Positions 1-5,316 of a stretch of DNA of 5,362 bases are shown here, one piece after another (within the stretch, counting starts at the first letter, position 1; each line of letters opens with the position of its first letter). Both the position numbers and the translations under genes were made by a program. A model generated the notes under the pieces. That model searched no databases. It worked only from the letters and a program-made list of their open reading frames with translations, and was not told the origin of the DNA. The stretch is from Thermoleophilia bacterium (lineage in GTDB: Bacteria > Actinomycetota > Thermoleophilia > Miltoncostaeales > Miltoncostaeaceae): contig JAOTZF010000132.1 of NCBI GenBank assembly GCA_029861485.1, positions 1 to 5,362 on the forward strand, in the 5' to 3' direction.

Positions 1-442
1 TGCGCGAGACGTGGTTCAGCACCACGTCGGTCATCAGCGAGACGCGCTTGCCGATCGAGACCACGTCGTCCCAGGAGCCCAGCGAGGGATCGACCGCCAG
101 ATAGTCGGCGACTGCGAACCCACCGTCCGAGCTCGACGGATAGAACGGCAACACGTGCACACCCGAGATCACCTCCTCGAGGTACTGTGCGATGAAGCGA
201 TCGAGCACCTGCAAGGGCGGCATCTCGCCGTCGCGGAAGCTGTCGGCGTAGGCGATCATCAGCACATCGCGCTCGCTCCACAGATCCAGGGGCTCGACGA
301 TGTCGGGATGGGGCGCGGAGAGATCGACGCCCACGGCCTCCGCGGCCCGCTCGGCGAGCGCGCACGAGTCAACCTCCGGGTAGAGGAGCTCCAGCAGCTC
401 CCGGATACGGTGCAGGTATCCGTCGGTGAGCTCGTCGGTCAC
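1..442 (-). CDS. GH13 sugar phosphorylase (sucrose/glucosylglycerate phosphorylase-like), N-terminal part
   Basis: The reading frame starts at a GTG (440-442) and runs off the left edge after 147 codons, so only about the first third is visible. Seen: residues 98-114 contain LPFYPSSSDGGFAVADY, followed by a GSWDDV stretch (122-127) and DVVLNH (139-144), which is conserved region I of the GH13 alpha-amylase clan. The PF-P-SSDGGF form is typical of the sucrose-phosphorylase-like GH13 subfamily 18. Family knowledge: these cytoplasmic enzymes cleave sucrose, sucrose 6-phosphate or glucosylglycerate with phosphate, releasing glucose 1-phosphate. Which substrate is used here cannot be judged, because the acceptor-site loops and the catalytic Asp/Glu regions lie outside the window. 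The GTG lies 5 bases after the stop codon of the kinase gene and has no strong Shine-Dalgarno sequence, so translation is probably coupled to it. An amylase or glucosyltransferase of the same clan is possible but less likely. Confidence 0.85.
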   Translation of the reverse strand, partial: MTDELTDGYLHRIRELLELLYPEVDSCALAERAAEAVGVDLSAPHPDIVEPLDLWSERDVLMIAYADSFRDGEMPPLQVLDRFIAQYLEEVISGVHVLPFYPSSSDGGFAVADYLAVDPSLGSWDDVVSIGKRVSLMTDVVLNHVSR

Positions 443-447
443 GCCGA

Positions 448-1305
448 CTACAGGTATCGGTTGATGATGGTCGCGGCCGTAGCACCGTAGGCGCCACCAA
501 ACAGCACGGCGTGCACCAGCAGCGGGTAGAGCTGGTAAAGCGGGACGCGTTCCTGCCAACCGGGCGCCAAGGGGAAGACCTCGTCATACGCGGCGAAGCA
601 GCGCTGCTCGAAGCCGCCGAACAACTGCATCATGGCCAGGTCGACCTCGCGGTGGCCGCCGTAGACGGCCGGATCGATGACGCAGGGCGAGCCGTCGGCG
701 AGGAATGCCGCGTTGCCCGACCAGAGGTCGCCATGCAGCCGAGCCGGCGGTTCCTCCGGGCCGACAAGCTCCGGCAGACGCGCCAGCAGACTGTCGACGG
801 CCAGCAGCGTCTTCTCGTCGATTCCGCCCGCGGCGGCGGCCTTCCTGGCCATCGGCTCGAGCCGCCGAGCGCCGTAGAACTCGGCCCAGCTCTCGGCCGA
901 TTCATTGGGCTGCTCGAGCGACCCGATGTAGTTGTCGCGCGAGTAGCCGAAGCCCTCCGCGCCGGCTCGATGAAGACCCGCGAGTGACTGCCCGAAGCGC
1001 TCGTGACCCTGGGCGGCGGCGGGCGCGAACGGCAGCCACTCCAACGCGAGAAACGCCGATTCTGCACGGCCGACCGCCACCGCCCCGGGGACGCGGAAGG
1101 TCTCGGCCCTCCCGAGCCACGCAAGCCCATCGGCCTCGGCCTCGTACATCTCCGCCTTGGCCCCACGACGGTACTTGACGAAGATCTGCCGACCATCCTC
1201 GAGCGTGGCCCGCAGAGCGCGGTTGATGTCGCCCCCCGCGACCGGCGTCATGTCAGCGACGGGCGAGCCGACGGCTGCCGCGATGTGCTCGGCCGACAGA
1301 CTCAC
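448..1305 (-). CDS. Fructosamine/ketosamine kinase family protein
   Basis: The protein has 285 residues, a normal full length for the fructosamine-3-kinase family (E. coli YniA is of similar size). Seen: an N-terminal lobe with AGGDIN (23-28) and FVKY (42-45), whose Lys44 is the expected ATP-binding lysine; LEWL (88-91) in the hinge region; the catalytic-loop motif HGDLWSGN (191-198); and the metal-binding IDPAVYGGHREVDLAM (210-225). These are the family signatures of an aminoglycoside-phosphotransferase-like fold. Family knowledge: members phosphorylate O3 of ketosamines on glycated amines, making the adduct unstable so that it falls off. Bacterial members often prefer ribulosamines or erythrulosamines over fructosamines. 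The start is a GTG (1303-1305) overlapping the TGA of the upstream phosphatase gene by 4 bases, with no separate ribosome site. The stop is 5 bases before the GH13 gene. The exact substrate is not shown by the sequence. Confidence 0.93.
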   Translation of the reverse strand: MSLSAEHIAAAVGSPVADMTPVAGGDINRALRATLEDGRQIFVKYRRGAKAEMYEAEADGLAWLGRAETFRVPGAVAVGRAESAFLALEWLPFAPAAAQGHERFGQSLAGLHRAGAEGFGYSRDNYIGSLEQPNESAESWAEFYGARRLEPMARKAAAAGGIDEKTLLAVDSLLARLPELVGPEEPPARLHGDLWSGNAAFLADGSPCVIDPAVYGGHREVDLAMMQLFGGFEQRCFAAYDEVFPLAPGWQERVPLYQLYPLLVHAVLFGGAYGATAATIINRYL

Positions 1306-1799
1306 TCGGCGAGCGGCCCGGCCGTGAGGTGCTCGAGCAGACCCACACAGGCTGCGTCGATCACGTCGAAGACCTGCGCGAAACCGTCGGTCCCGCCGAA
1401 GTAGGGATCTGGCACGGCGAGGTCGCCCCCGGCGAGGGGGTCGAAGCTCCGGAGCAAGTGGACCTTCCGCTCGTCGTCGGGTCCGCGCGCCAGAGCGCGA
1501 AGAGTGGCGGCGTTGTCGTAGTCGGCGGCGAGCACCAGGTGGAAGCGGTCGAAGTCCGCGGTGTCGAAACGCCGGCCGCGGTCGTGCATGGCGATCCCGC
1601 GCCGGAGAGCCTCGCGCACCGATCGCTCATCCGGCGGCTCGCCGATGTGCCACGACGAAGTGCCGGCACTCTCGATCTCGATGCGGTCGCCGAGGTCCGC
1701 CTGGGCCACGCGGTGGCGCATCACCGCGGCGGCAGTGGGCGAGCGGCAGATGTTCCCCAGGCAGACGAAGCACAAACGGACGTTCACGAGCACGCCCAC
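1302..1799 (-). CDS. Low-molecular-weight protein tyrosine phosphatase family protein
   Basis: With the chosen GTG start (1797-1799) the protein has 165 residues, normal for the family. Seen: a short N-terminal beta strand leads into the phosphate-binding loop CLGNICRS (13-20), the C-x5-R-S signature with nucleophile Cys13 and Arg19. Cys18 is the second loop cysteine common in this family. SAGTSSW (44-50) is a family motif, and DPYF (131-134) supplies the general acid Asp131. Two further in-frame GTGs (start bases 1793 and 1787) are possible. I prefer 1799 because a GGAGG lies 10 bases upstream; it would be 16 and 22 bases from the others. The frame stays open far upstream, but that part is a shadow of the DUF2461 gene. 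Family members dephosphorylate phosphotyrosine, and some act on protein-bound ribulosamine 5-phosphate. The neighbouring ketosamine kinase makes the second role attractive here, as an inference. Confidence 0.93.
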   Translation of the reverse strand: MGVLVNVRLCFVCLGNICRSPTAAAVMRHRVAQADLGDRIEIESAGTSSWHIGEPPDERSVREALRRGIAMHDRGRRFDTADFDRFHLVLAADYDNAATLRALARGPDDERKVHLLRSFDPLAGGDLAVPDPYFGGTDGFAQVFDVIDAACVGLLEHLTAGPLAE

Positions 1800-1809
1800 A
1801 AGTGTCCCA

Positions 1810-1814
1810 CCTCC
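1810..1814 (-). promoter_or_regulatory. Ribosome binding site that decides the phosphatase start
   Basis: GGAGG on the minus strand (within GGGAGGT, 1809-1815) lies 10 bases before the GTG at 1799. Two later in-frame GTGs would be 16 and 22 bases away, too far for normal use, so this site favours the longest of the three starts. It sits in the 31-base gap after the DUF2461 stop codon. Confidence 0.6.
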
Positions 1815-1830
1815 CGCCTTGGACGGTTGG

Positions 1831-2517
1831 CTAATCCTGCAGGTTGTCGACCAGCCAGCGATGGAGGGGCAGCATCTGGCGCCACCCGTCCATGCAGTAG
1901 TCGATGAAGGCGGCGCTGCGGAGACTCGCCGGGGCGTCCTCTTCCTGGCCGATCCAGAGCGCGTTGTGGCGCAGCAGCCGCTCGGCGTCGCCCTCGGCCT
2001 CGTATCCGGTGGGCGTGCGCTTGTAGTGCTCGCCGCGAATCTCCCAGCCCGCCGACTCCGCCGTGGTGACGGCCTCGACGAGGGCGGGACCGCTGGAGTC
2101 GTCCACCACCGCGCCGCGATAGGCGGTGAGCCGATCCTTCGCGAACCCGTGGCCGCCGGCGCCGAGCCCGACCGAGTCGGCGGTGATGCGCACGTAGAAC
2201 ATCGAGGCAGCGGCCTTCTTGTCATCTCCCTCCCAGATGCCAATGCCCAGGTGGTCCTTGTAGGGTCGCTTGTCCTCGCTGAAGCGCACGTCGCGGTTGA
2301 TCCGCATGATCGAGCCGTTCACCTCGGGCTGCGGGTTGACGTCGGGCGCGATGTCGCTGAGCGCGTCCGCCGCCGCCTGTACGAAAGCCTTCGCCGGCTC
2401 GAGCCAGTGGGCCTCGTAGCGAGCCCGGTTGGCGTCGAGCCAGGCCTTCTCGTTGTGGGCGGTGAGATCGACCAGGAACCGGGTGGTCTCCTCGCTGAAC
2501 CCCGTGAACTCACCCAT
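1831..2517 (-). CDS. DUF2461 (TIGR02453-type) family protein, function unknown
   Basis: The protein has 228 residues, which is normal for the DUF2461 family. Seen: the N-terminal FLVDLTAHNEKAWLDANR (14-31) matches the family's F-x-DL-x-x-HN-x-x-x-W-x-x-x-NR opening. The central block starts with MRINRDVRFSEDK (71-83) and continues through the KRPYKDHLG segment (83-91), the family's most conserved stretch. KRTPTGY (166-172) and a C-terminal helical part follow. There is no signal peptide or membrane segment, so it is expected in the cytoplasm. No biochemical role is established for the family to my knowledge. The ATG (2515-2517) is preceded by GGGGGAG (2521-2527) at a short spacing of 3 bases. 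It is the first recognisable gene of the minus-strand cluster, 31 bases ahead of the phosphatase gene, so it is probably co-transcribed. A role connected with glycation or sugar-phosphate damage is only guilt by association. Confidence 0.92.
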   Translation of the reverse strand: MGEFTGFSEETTRFLVDLTAHNEKAWLDANRARYEAHWLEPAKAFVQAAADALSDIAPDVNPQPEVNGSIMRINRDVRFSEDKRPYKDHLGIGIWEGDDKKAAASMFYVRITADSVGLGAGGHGFAKDRLTAYRGAVVDDSSGPALVEAVTTAESAGWEIRGEHYKRTPTGYEAEGDAERLLRHNALWIGQEEDAPASLRSAAFIDYCMDGWRQMLPLHRWLVDNLQD

Positions 2518-2546
2518 GCTCTCCCCCGCGTCGCCTGGCGCTTGCC

Positions 2547-2575
2547 ATCTTCGACCCGCGCGGTGGGGCGGTCAA
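2547..2575 (-). promoter_or_regulatory. Candidate sigma-70-type promoter for the DUF2461-phosphatase-kinase-phosphorylase operon
   Basis: Reading the minus strand, TTGACC (2575-2570) matches the -35 consensus in 5 of 6 positions. It is followed, after a 17-base spacer, by GAAGAT (2552-2547), a weak -10 that keeps the key A at position 2 and T at position 6. Transcription would start near 2540, leaving a leader of about 20 bases that carries the GGGGGAG site before the ATG at 2517. The -35 overlaps the stop codon of the possible small ORF upstream. This is pattern matching only; the -10 is weak. Confidence 0.35.
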
Positions 2576-2718
2576 TGCGGGGCTGCGTGAGCACGTGGGG
2601 CGAAGTCGACCGACTGCAGCCAGACGTCACCGAGCCGGGCCGTCCGTGGGGCCTCCATCGATCGGACGCGGGACAGCGCGGGGCCGAGTAGAACGGCTGC
2701 GGTGCGACGAGTGATCAT
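2572..2718 (-). CDS. Possible small ORF, 48 codons, unknown function
   Basis: An ATG (2716-2718) lies 9 bases downstream of a clean GGAGG (2728-2732 on the minus strand), and the frame runs 48 codons to a TGA. The product begins MITRRTAAVLLGPAL, slightly basic then hydrophobic, and is otherwise rich in Ala and Arg with a single Trp. The hydrophobic stretch is short for a signal peptide. I recognise no family. It points in the same direction as the DUF2461 gene and ends 54 bases before it, so it could be a small first gene or leader peptide of that operon. The frame stays open upstream to an ATG at 2862, but that extension has no Shine-Dalgarno support. In GC-rich DNA open frames of this length arise by chance, so the ribosome site is the main argument. 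Confidence 0.25.
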   Translation of the reverse strand: MITRRTAAVLLGPALSRVRSMEAPRTARLGDVWLQSVDFAPRAHAAPH

Positions 2719-2821
2719 GTCAGCGAGCCTCCGGATGGAGTGTGCGTGGGGTAGGGCGGGAGCATCGGAGCAAGAGTTGGGATGCCTCACCCCATTTGGC
2801 CAGGAGAGCTGCAAATAACCG

Positions 2822-2844
2822 CCGCGTAAAGTGAGCTTTTGCGG
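2822..2844. repeat. Bulged hairpin in the divergent intergenic region
   Basis: CCGC (2822-2825) pairs with GCGG (2841-2844) and AAAG (2828-2831) pairs with CTTT (2836-2839) around a TGAG loop. G2826-T2840 can form a wobble pair and T2827 is bulged. CTGC (2809-2812) and GCAG (2845-2848) could add an outer stem. No T-run follows the stem on either strand, so a simple intrinsic terminator is unlikely. It may be a protein-binding site or chance. Confidence 0.3.
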
Positions 2845-2893
2845 GCAGATCCTCAAGATCACCGAATCTGGGCAACTCCGGTCCGCCAGCGGA

Positions 2894-2905
2894 GAGTCCA
2901 GACTC
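2894..2905. repeat. Small perfect inverted repeat, operator-like
   Basis: GAGTC (2894-2898) and GACTC (2901-2905) are separated by CA. It lies about 50 bases upstream of the -10 box of the secreted-protein gene, where a regulator could bind. Five-base arms are short and may be chance. Confidence 0.2.
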
Positions 2906-2956
2906 AGCTCATGCGTTTACTTACAGTCCCGCTACCACGCGCAAACCGCGCGCGCC

Positions 2957-2962
2957 TAGGAT
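2957..2962 (+). promoter_or_regulatory. -10 box of a probable leaderless promoter for the secreted-protein gene
   Basis: TAGGAT fits the actinobacterial TANNNT -10 pattern and ends 7 bases before the GTG at 2970, so transcription should begin at or next to the start codon. The GGAG just before the start directly abuts the codon and cannot act as a ribosome site. No good -35 hexamer is visible at 16-18 bases upstream, which is common for this promoter class. Confidence 0.55.
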
Positions 2963-2969
2963 CGTCGGA

Positions 2970-4298
2970 GTGTCTGGCTTCCCGACTCTCGGTGCCGCGA
3001 TGCTTTCCGGCGCTCTGCTGCTGTCGCTTCCGGGCCTGGCCGCCGCCCGCGACCCGGTCATCGTCTACTCGCCCATGCCGGCCGCCACGGCGGTGCACGA
3101 CGGCGTCGACGGGGCGACGCTGCGCCAGGCGCCCGTCGTTCCGAACCGCCGATGGCCGACCCGCAGGCTGGTCGCCAAGCTGAACGGCAGGGAGCTCTCG
3201 CGGCTCTCCACCGACAGGATCACAGCCCGGATGCGAGCGGCATGGCGAGATCGCAACACCGGCAGCCGGGTGGCCGTCGACGAGATCGCCCCCGCCCACT
3301 GGTCGCTGGCGGCCGCCAAGCGCCTGCGCGCCGCCATGATCCGCCTCGGCGCCGATCGGCGACGCGTCTCGTTCTATGCCGCACCATCCCTGGTGGAGCA
3401 GGTCGGTCGGCGCGACCCGCGCCTGGCGCTGGGTGCCAAGCACAGGGCCCTGATCGACGCCATGAGCCTGGGGCGATCGACGTACCTGCTCACCTACCGC
3501 GGCAACCTCCAGCCCTTCCCCGCGCGGGAGATGGCGACCCACCCCACCCGCTGGCTTCCGCGCTGGCCGAAGGGCCGCGGCTCGTTGCACCTGATGCTCG
3601 GGCCCGATGGTGGTCTCGGCCAGATCGCGCTCTGGAACCGCGTTCGCGCGTCGGCGGCCGGTCGCGAGCTACTTCGAAACGGCCCCGCCGCCTACGGCTT
3701 GAGGACCTCCGCGGCCGGTCGCGAGTGGGGCGTCGAGTACACGAGGTTTCTCCGCTCGCCCGATGCCTCGCCATCTGGAGGCGACTATCCGGTGCCGGTG
3801 CCGGGCGGCCTCGGCCTGAAGCGCGCCGGCGGACGCGCGGTCGAAGTGAGCGCCGCCCGACGGGGCAGGGTCGTGATCTCGATCACGCGATTGTCCGGTG
3901 GCAGGAAGCGGGCGATCAAGAAGCTGGACGCGCCGAGCGCGCCTACCCGGGTGGCCGTCCCACGCGATGCGCGCCCGGGGAGATACCGCGTCATCGCCGT
4001 TCTGCAGGGGGACGGTCTCAAGGACCGCAAGGTGATCGTGGTCACCGTTACGCGCCCGAAGGTGAGGCTGACCTATCGCGGTGGCGTCTTCACCCTCACG
4101 GTCCCGCGCGGCGCCCGCGCGGTGCTGAGCCTGCTCCCTCCGAATGGCAAGCGACGCGCCATCGGCAAGGCCGTGGGCCCGCAGACCAAGAAGATCGCCC
4201 TTCCGAAGGGGCTGAGGGCCGGGCGCTATACAGCGGTGGCGAGCACCTCGGGTGCCGGCGGCCAGAAGCCGCGGGTCTCCTTCCGGGTCACAAAGTAG
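2970..4298 (+). CDS. Secreted protein of unknown function with two C-terminal beta-sandwich-like repeats
   Basis: The protein has 442 residues. Seen: a hydrophobic N-terminus (about 5-26) ending in Ala24-Ala25-Ala26 before RDPV, a type I signal-peptide pattern with cleavage probably after 26. The region before the hydrophobic core has no Lys or Arg, which is unusual. Residues 30-265 form a mixed alpha/beta domain with VAVDEI (101-106), SFYAAPSL (134-141), LLTYRGN (173-179), RWPKGRG (198-204) and LHLMLGPDGG (206-215). A strand ending in acidic residues hints at a barrel-type hydrolase, but I cannot name a family. Residues 282-361 and 366-441 are two related strand-rich modules sharing RAI-K and RxGRY motifs. 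The GTG is the only ATG, GTG or TTG in this frame between the upstream stop (2832) and the hydrophobic segment; ATG at codon 11 would cut into the signal peptide. The gene is transcribed alone and abuts trpS tail to tail. Probable place: outside the cell or at the surface. Confidence 0.85.
   Translation: MSGFPTLGAAMLSGALLLSLPGLAAARDPVIVYSPMPAATAVHDGVDGATLRQAPVVPNRRWPTRRLVAKLNGRELSRLSTDRITARMRAAWRDRNTGSRVAVDEIAPAHWSLAAAKRLRAAMIRLGADRRRVSFYAAPSLVEQVGRRDPRLALGAKHRALIDAMSLGRSTYLLTYRGNLQPFPAREMATHPTRWLPRWPKGRGSLHLMLGPDGGLGQIALWNRVRASAAGRELLRNGPAAYGLRTSAAGREWGVEYTRFLRSPDASPSGGDYPVPVPGGLGLKRAGGRAVEVSAARRGRVVISITRLSGGRKRAIKKLDAPSAPTRVAVPRDARPGRYRVIAVLQGDGLKDRKVIVVTVTRPKVRLTYRGGVFTLTVPRGARAVLSLLPPNGKRRAIGKAVGPQTKKIALPKGLRAGRYTAVASTSGAGGQKPRVSFRVTK
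3654..3725 (+). repeat. Pair of identical 15-base direct repeats inside the secreted-protein gene
   Basis: GCGGCCGGTCGCGAG occurs at 3654-3668 and again at 3711-3725, 57 bases apart and in the same frame. Each encodes AAGRE (residues 229-233 and 248-252), within the similar contexts RASAAGRE and RTSAAGRE. The identity extends to codon choice, so it may be a recent local duplication or gene conversion, or simply similar GC-rich codon use. Confidence 0.6.
3813..4292 (+). repeat. Two tandem protein modules in the secreted-protein gene
   Basis: Residues 282-361 and 366-441 align with each other. GGRKRAIKK (310-318) matches NGKRRAIGK (392-400); RVAVPRDARPGRYRVIAV (327-344) matches KIALPKGLRAGRYTAVAS (408-425); each ends in a V-x-F/V-x-V-T strand. 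Their length (about 75-80 residues) and alternating hydrophobic strands suggest Ig-like or similar beta-sandwich modules. They differ clearly at the amino-acid level, so the duplication is old. Confidence 0.7.
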
Positions 4299-5309
4299 TC
4301 AGCGTGCGATGCCGACGGTCTTGCGCAGCCGGTCGCGGACGCCCCCGGCTACCGCCCGCGCCCGCTCGGCGCCGTCGTCGAGGACCTGGTCGATGTGAGA
4401 CCGGTCAGCCATCAGCTCCTCGTACCGCTGGCGCGGCTCCTCGAAGAGGGCGATGAGGCGGTCCGCCAGGTCGTCCTTCACCTCGCCGTAGCCGGTGCCG
4501 CCCTCCAGGTATCGCTGACGCAGCTGCTCGGTGTCCTCGGCGGGTGCCACGGCCCCGTACAGGGTGAACAGCGTGTCGCCCTCAGGGTCCTTCGGCTCCT
4601 CGGGTCGACGTGAGTCGGTGACGATTCGCCTCACCGTCTTGCGGAGCTTCGTCGGCTCGAGAAAGAGAGGGATGGTGTTGCCATAGCTCTTGCTCATCTT
4701 GCGCCCGTCGAGGCCGGGGATCGTCTGCACCTGCTCCTCGATGCGCGGCGCCGGGAGCTTGATCACGGGCGCGTAAGTCTGGTTGATGACGTCCGCGATG
4801 TCTCGGGCGATCTCGATGTGCTGCTTCTGATCGAGTCCCACGGGCACCACATCGGTATCGAAGGCGAGGATGTCGGAGGCCATCAGCACCGGGTAGTTGA
4901 ACAGTCCGGCTGAGATGCCATCGTCGGGCGTCGCACCCGAGCACTCATTCGCCTCGGTGGCCGCCTTGTAGGCATGTGCGCGGTTGAGCAGTCCCTTCGG
5001 CGTGAAGCACGACAGGATCCACGCGATCTCGAAGATCTCGGCTACGTCGGACTGGCGGTAGAGGGTCGCATCGTCGCCAGGTTCCAGACCGAGCGCCAGC
5101 CAGGTGGCGGCGAGGTCGTAGGTGAGCTCGCGCAGCTCGCGAGCATCGTGAACCGTGGTCAACGCGTGGTAGTCGGCGATGAAGTAGTGCACCCGGTACT
5201 CATCGGTCAACGCCAAGGCCGGGCGAATCATCCCAAGGTAGTTCCCGAGGGTCGCCGCCCCGGTCGGCTTGATGCCGGTCAGCGAGACCGGGCGATCGTT
5301 CGTTGGCAT
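4299..5309 (-). CDS. trpS: Tryptophanyl-tRNA synthetase
   Basis: The protein has 336 residues, a normal full length. It attaches tryptophan to tRNA-Trp in the cytoplasm as a class I synthetase. Seen: SLTGIKPTGAATLGNYLG (9-26), containing the HIGH-equivalent TLGN (20-23); NRAHAYKA (109-116); LFNYPVLMASDIL (136-148); VPVGLDQKQHIE (155-166), the nucleotide and tryptophan-pocket region; and KMSKS (204-208) followed by YGN. The C-terminus has the usual GAERAR helix region (313-318). I place the start at the ATG 5307-5309, although a TTG three codons upstream (5316-5318) is in frame. That TTG overlaps a TAGATT -10 box lying exactly 7 bases before the ATG, and the family homology begins just after the ATG. 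No Shine-Dalgarno sequence is present, so the mRNA is probably leaderless. It converges on the secreted-protein gene with adjoining stop codons. Confidence 0.97.
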   Translation of the reverse strand: MPTNDRPVSLTGIKPTGAATLGNYLGMIRPALALTDEYRVHYFIADYHALTTVHDARELRELTYDLAATWLALGLEPGDDATLYRQSDVAEIFEIAWILSCFTPKGLLNRAHAYKAATEANECSGATPDDGISAGLFNYPVLMASDILAFDTDVVPVGLDQKQHIEIARDIADVINQTYAPVIKLPAPRIEEQVQTIPGLDGRKMSKSYGNTIPLFLEPTKLRKTVRRIVTDSRRPEEPKDPEGDTLFTLYGAVAPAEDTEQLRQRYLEGGTGYGEVKDDLADRLIALFEEPRQRYEELMADRSHIDQVLDDGAERARAVAGGVRDRLRKTVGIAR

Positions 5310-5316
5310 GAGCGGC

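Larger units (their letters stand above)
2518..2969. other. Divergent intergenic region (452 bases)
   Basis: This gap separates the minus-strand DUF2461 operon from the plus-strand secreted-protein gene. It is less GC-rich than its flanks around 2790-2870. It holds the operon promoter candidate (2547-2575), the possible 48-codon small ORF (2572-2718), an ATTTG-N13-CAAAT inverted repeat (2794-2816), a bulged hairpin (2822-2844), an imperfect hairpin CTCCG/CGGAG (2876-2894), the inverted repeat GAGTC-CA-GACTC (2894-2905) and a leaderless -10 box (2957-2962). I see no convincing larger gene, tRNA or intrinsic terminator with a T-run. Confidence 0.6.

Noticed and set aside
11..490. Plus-strand open frame of 159 codons at the left edge
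   Set aside because: It is antisense to the GH13 gene, whose conserved PFYPSSSDGGF and DVVLNH motifs fix the true frame.
1800..2243. Long N-terminal extension of the phosphatase frame up to 2243 (313 codons in all)
   Set aside because: The extra part overlaps the DUF2461 gene out of frame, is Arg/Pro/Ser-rich as expected of a shadow frame, and the family fold begins right after the GTG starts at 1799-1787.
1561..2691. Plus-strand open frame of 376 codons across the phosphatase and DUF2461 genes
   Set aside because: It is antisense to two genes with clear family motifs; composition and lack of motifs mark it as a shadow.
2827..2832. TAAAGT on the plus strand as a -10 box for the secreted-protein gene
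   Set aside because: No -35 at a normal distance, and it would give a long leader with no ribosome site before the GTG; the box at 2957-2962 explains the start better.
2822..2844. Hairpin considered as an intrinsic terminator
   Set aside because: The T-run lies inside the stem and no T tract follows on either strand; no gene ends just upstream of it.
2719..2862. Upstream extension of the possible small ORF to an ATG at 2862
   Set aside because: No ribosome site precedes it, it reads through the repeat-rich intergenic segment, and the internal ATG at 2718 has a clean GGAGG.
2904..3590. Minus-strand open frame of 228 codons at the start of the secreted-protein gene
   Set aside because: It is antisense to a gene with a good promoter, signal peptide and structured protein; no recognisable motif or ribosome site was seen.
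3152..4456. Plus-strand open frame of 434 codons overlapping the secreted-protein gene and trpS
   Set aside because: It is extremely rich in Arg, Gly, Pro and Ala with no motifs, crosses two well-supported genes, and is the usual shadow frame in GC-rich DNA.
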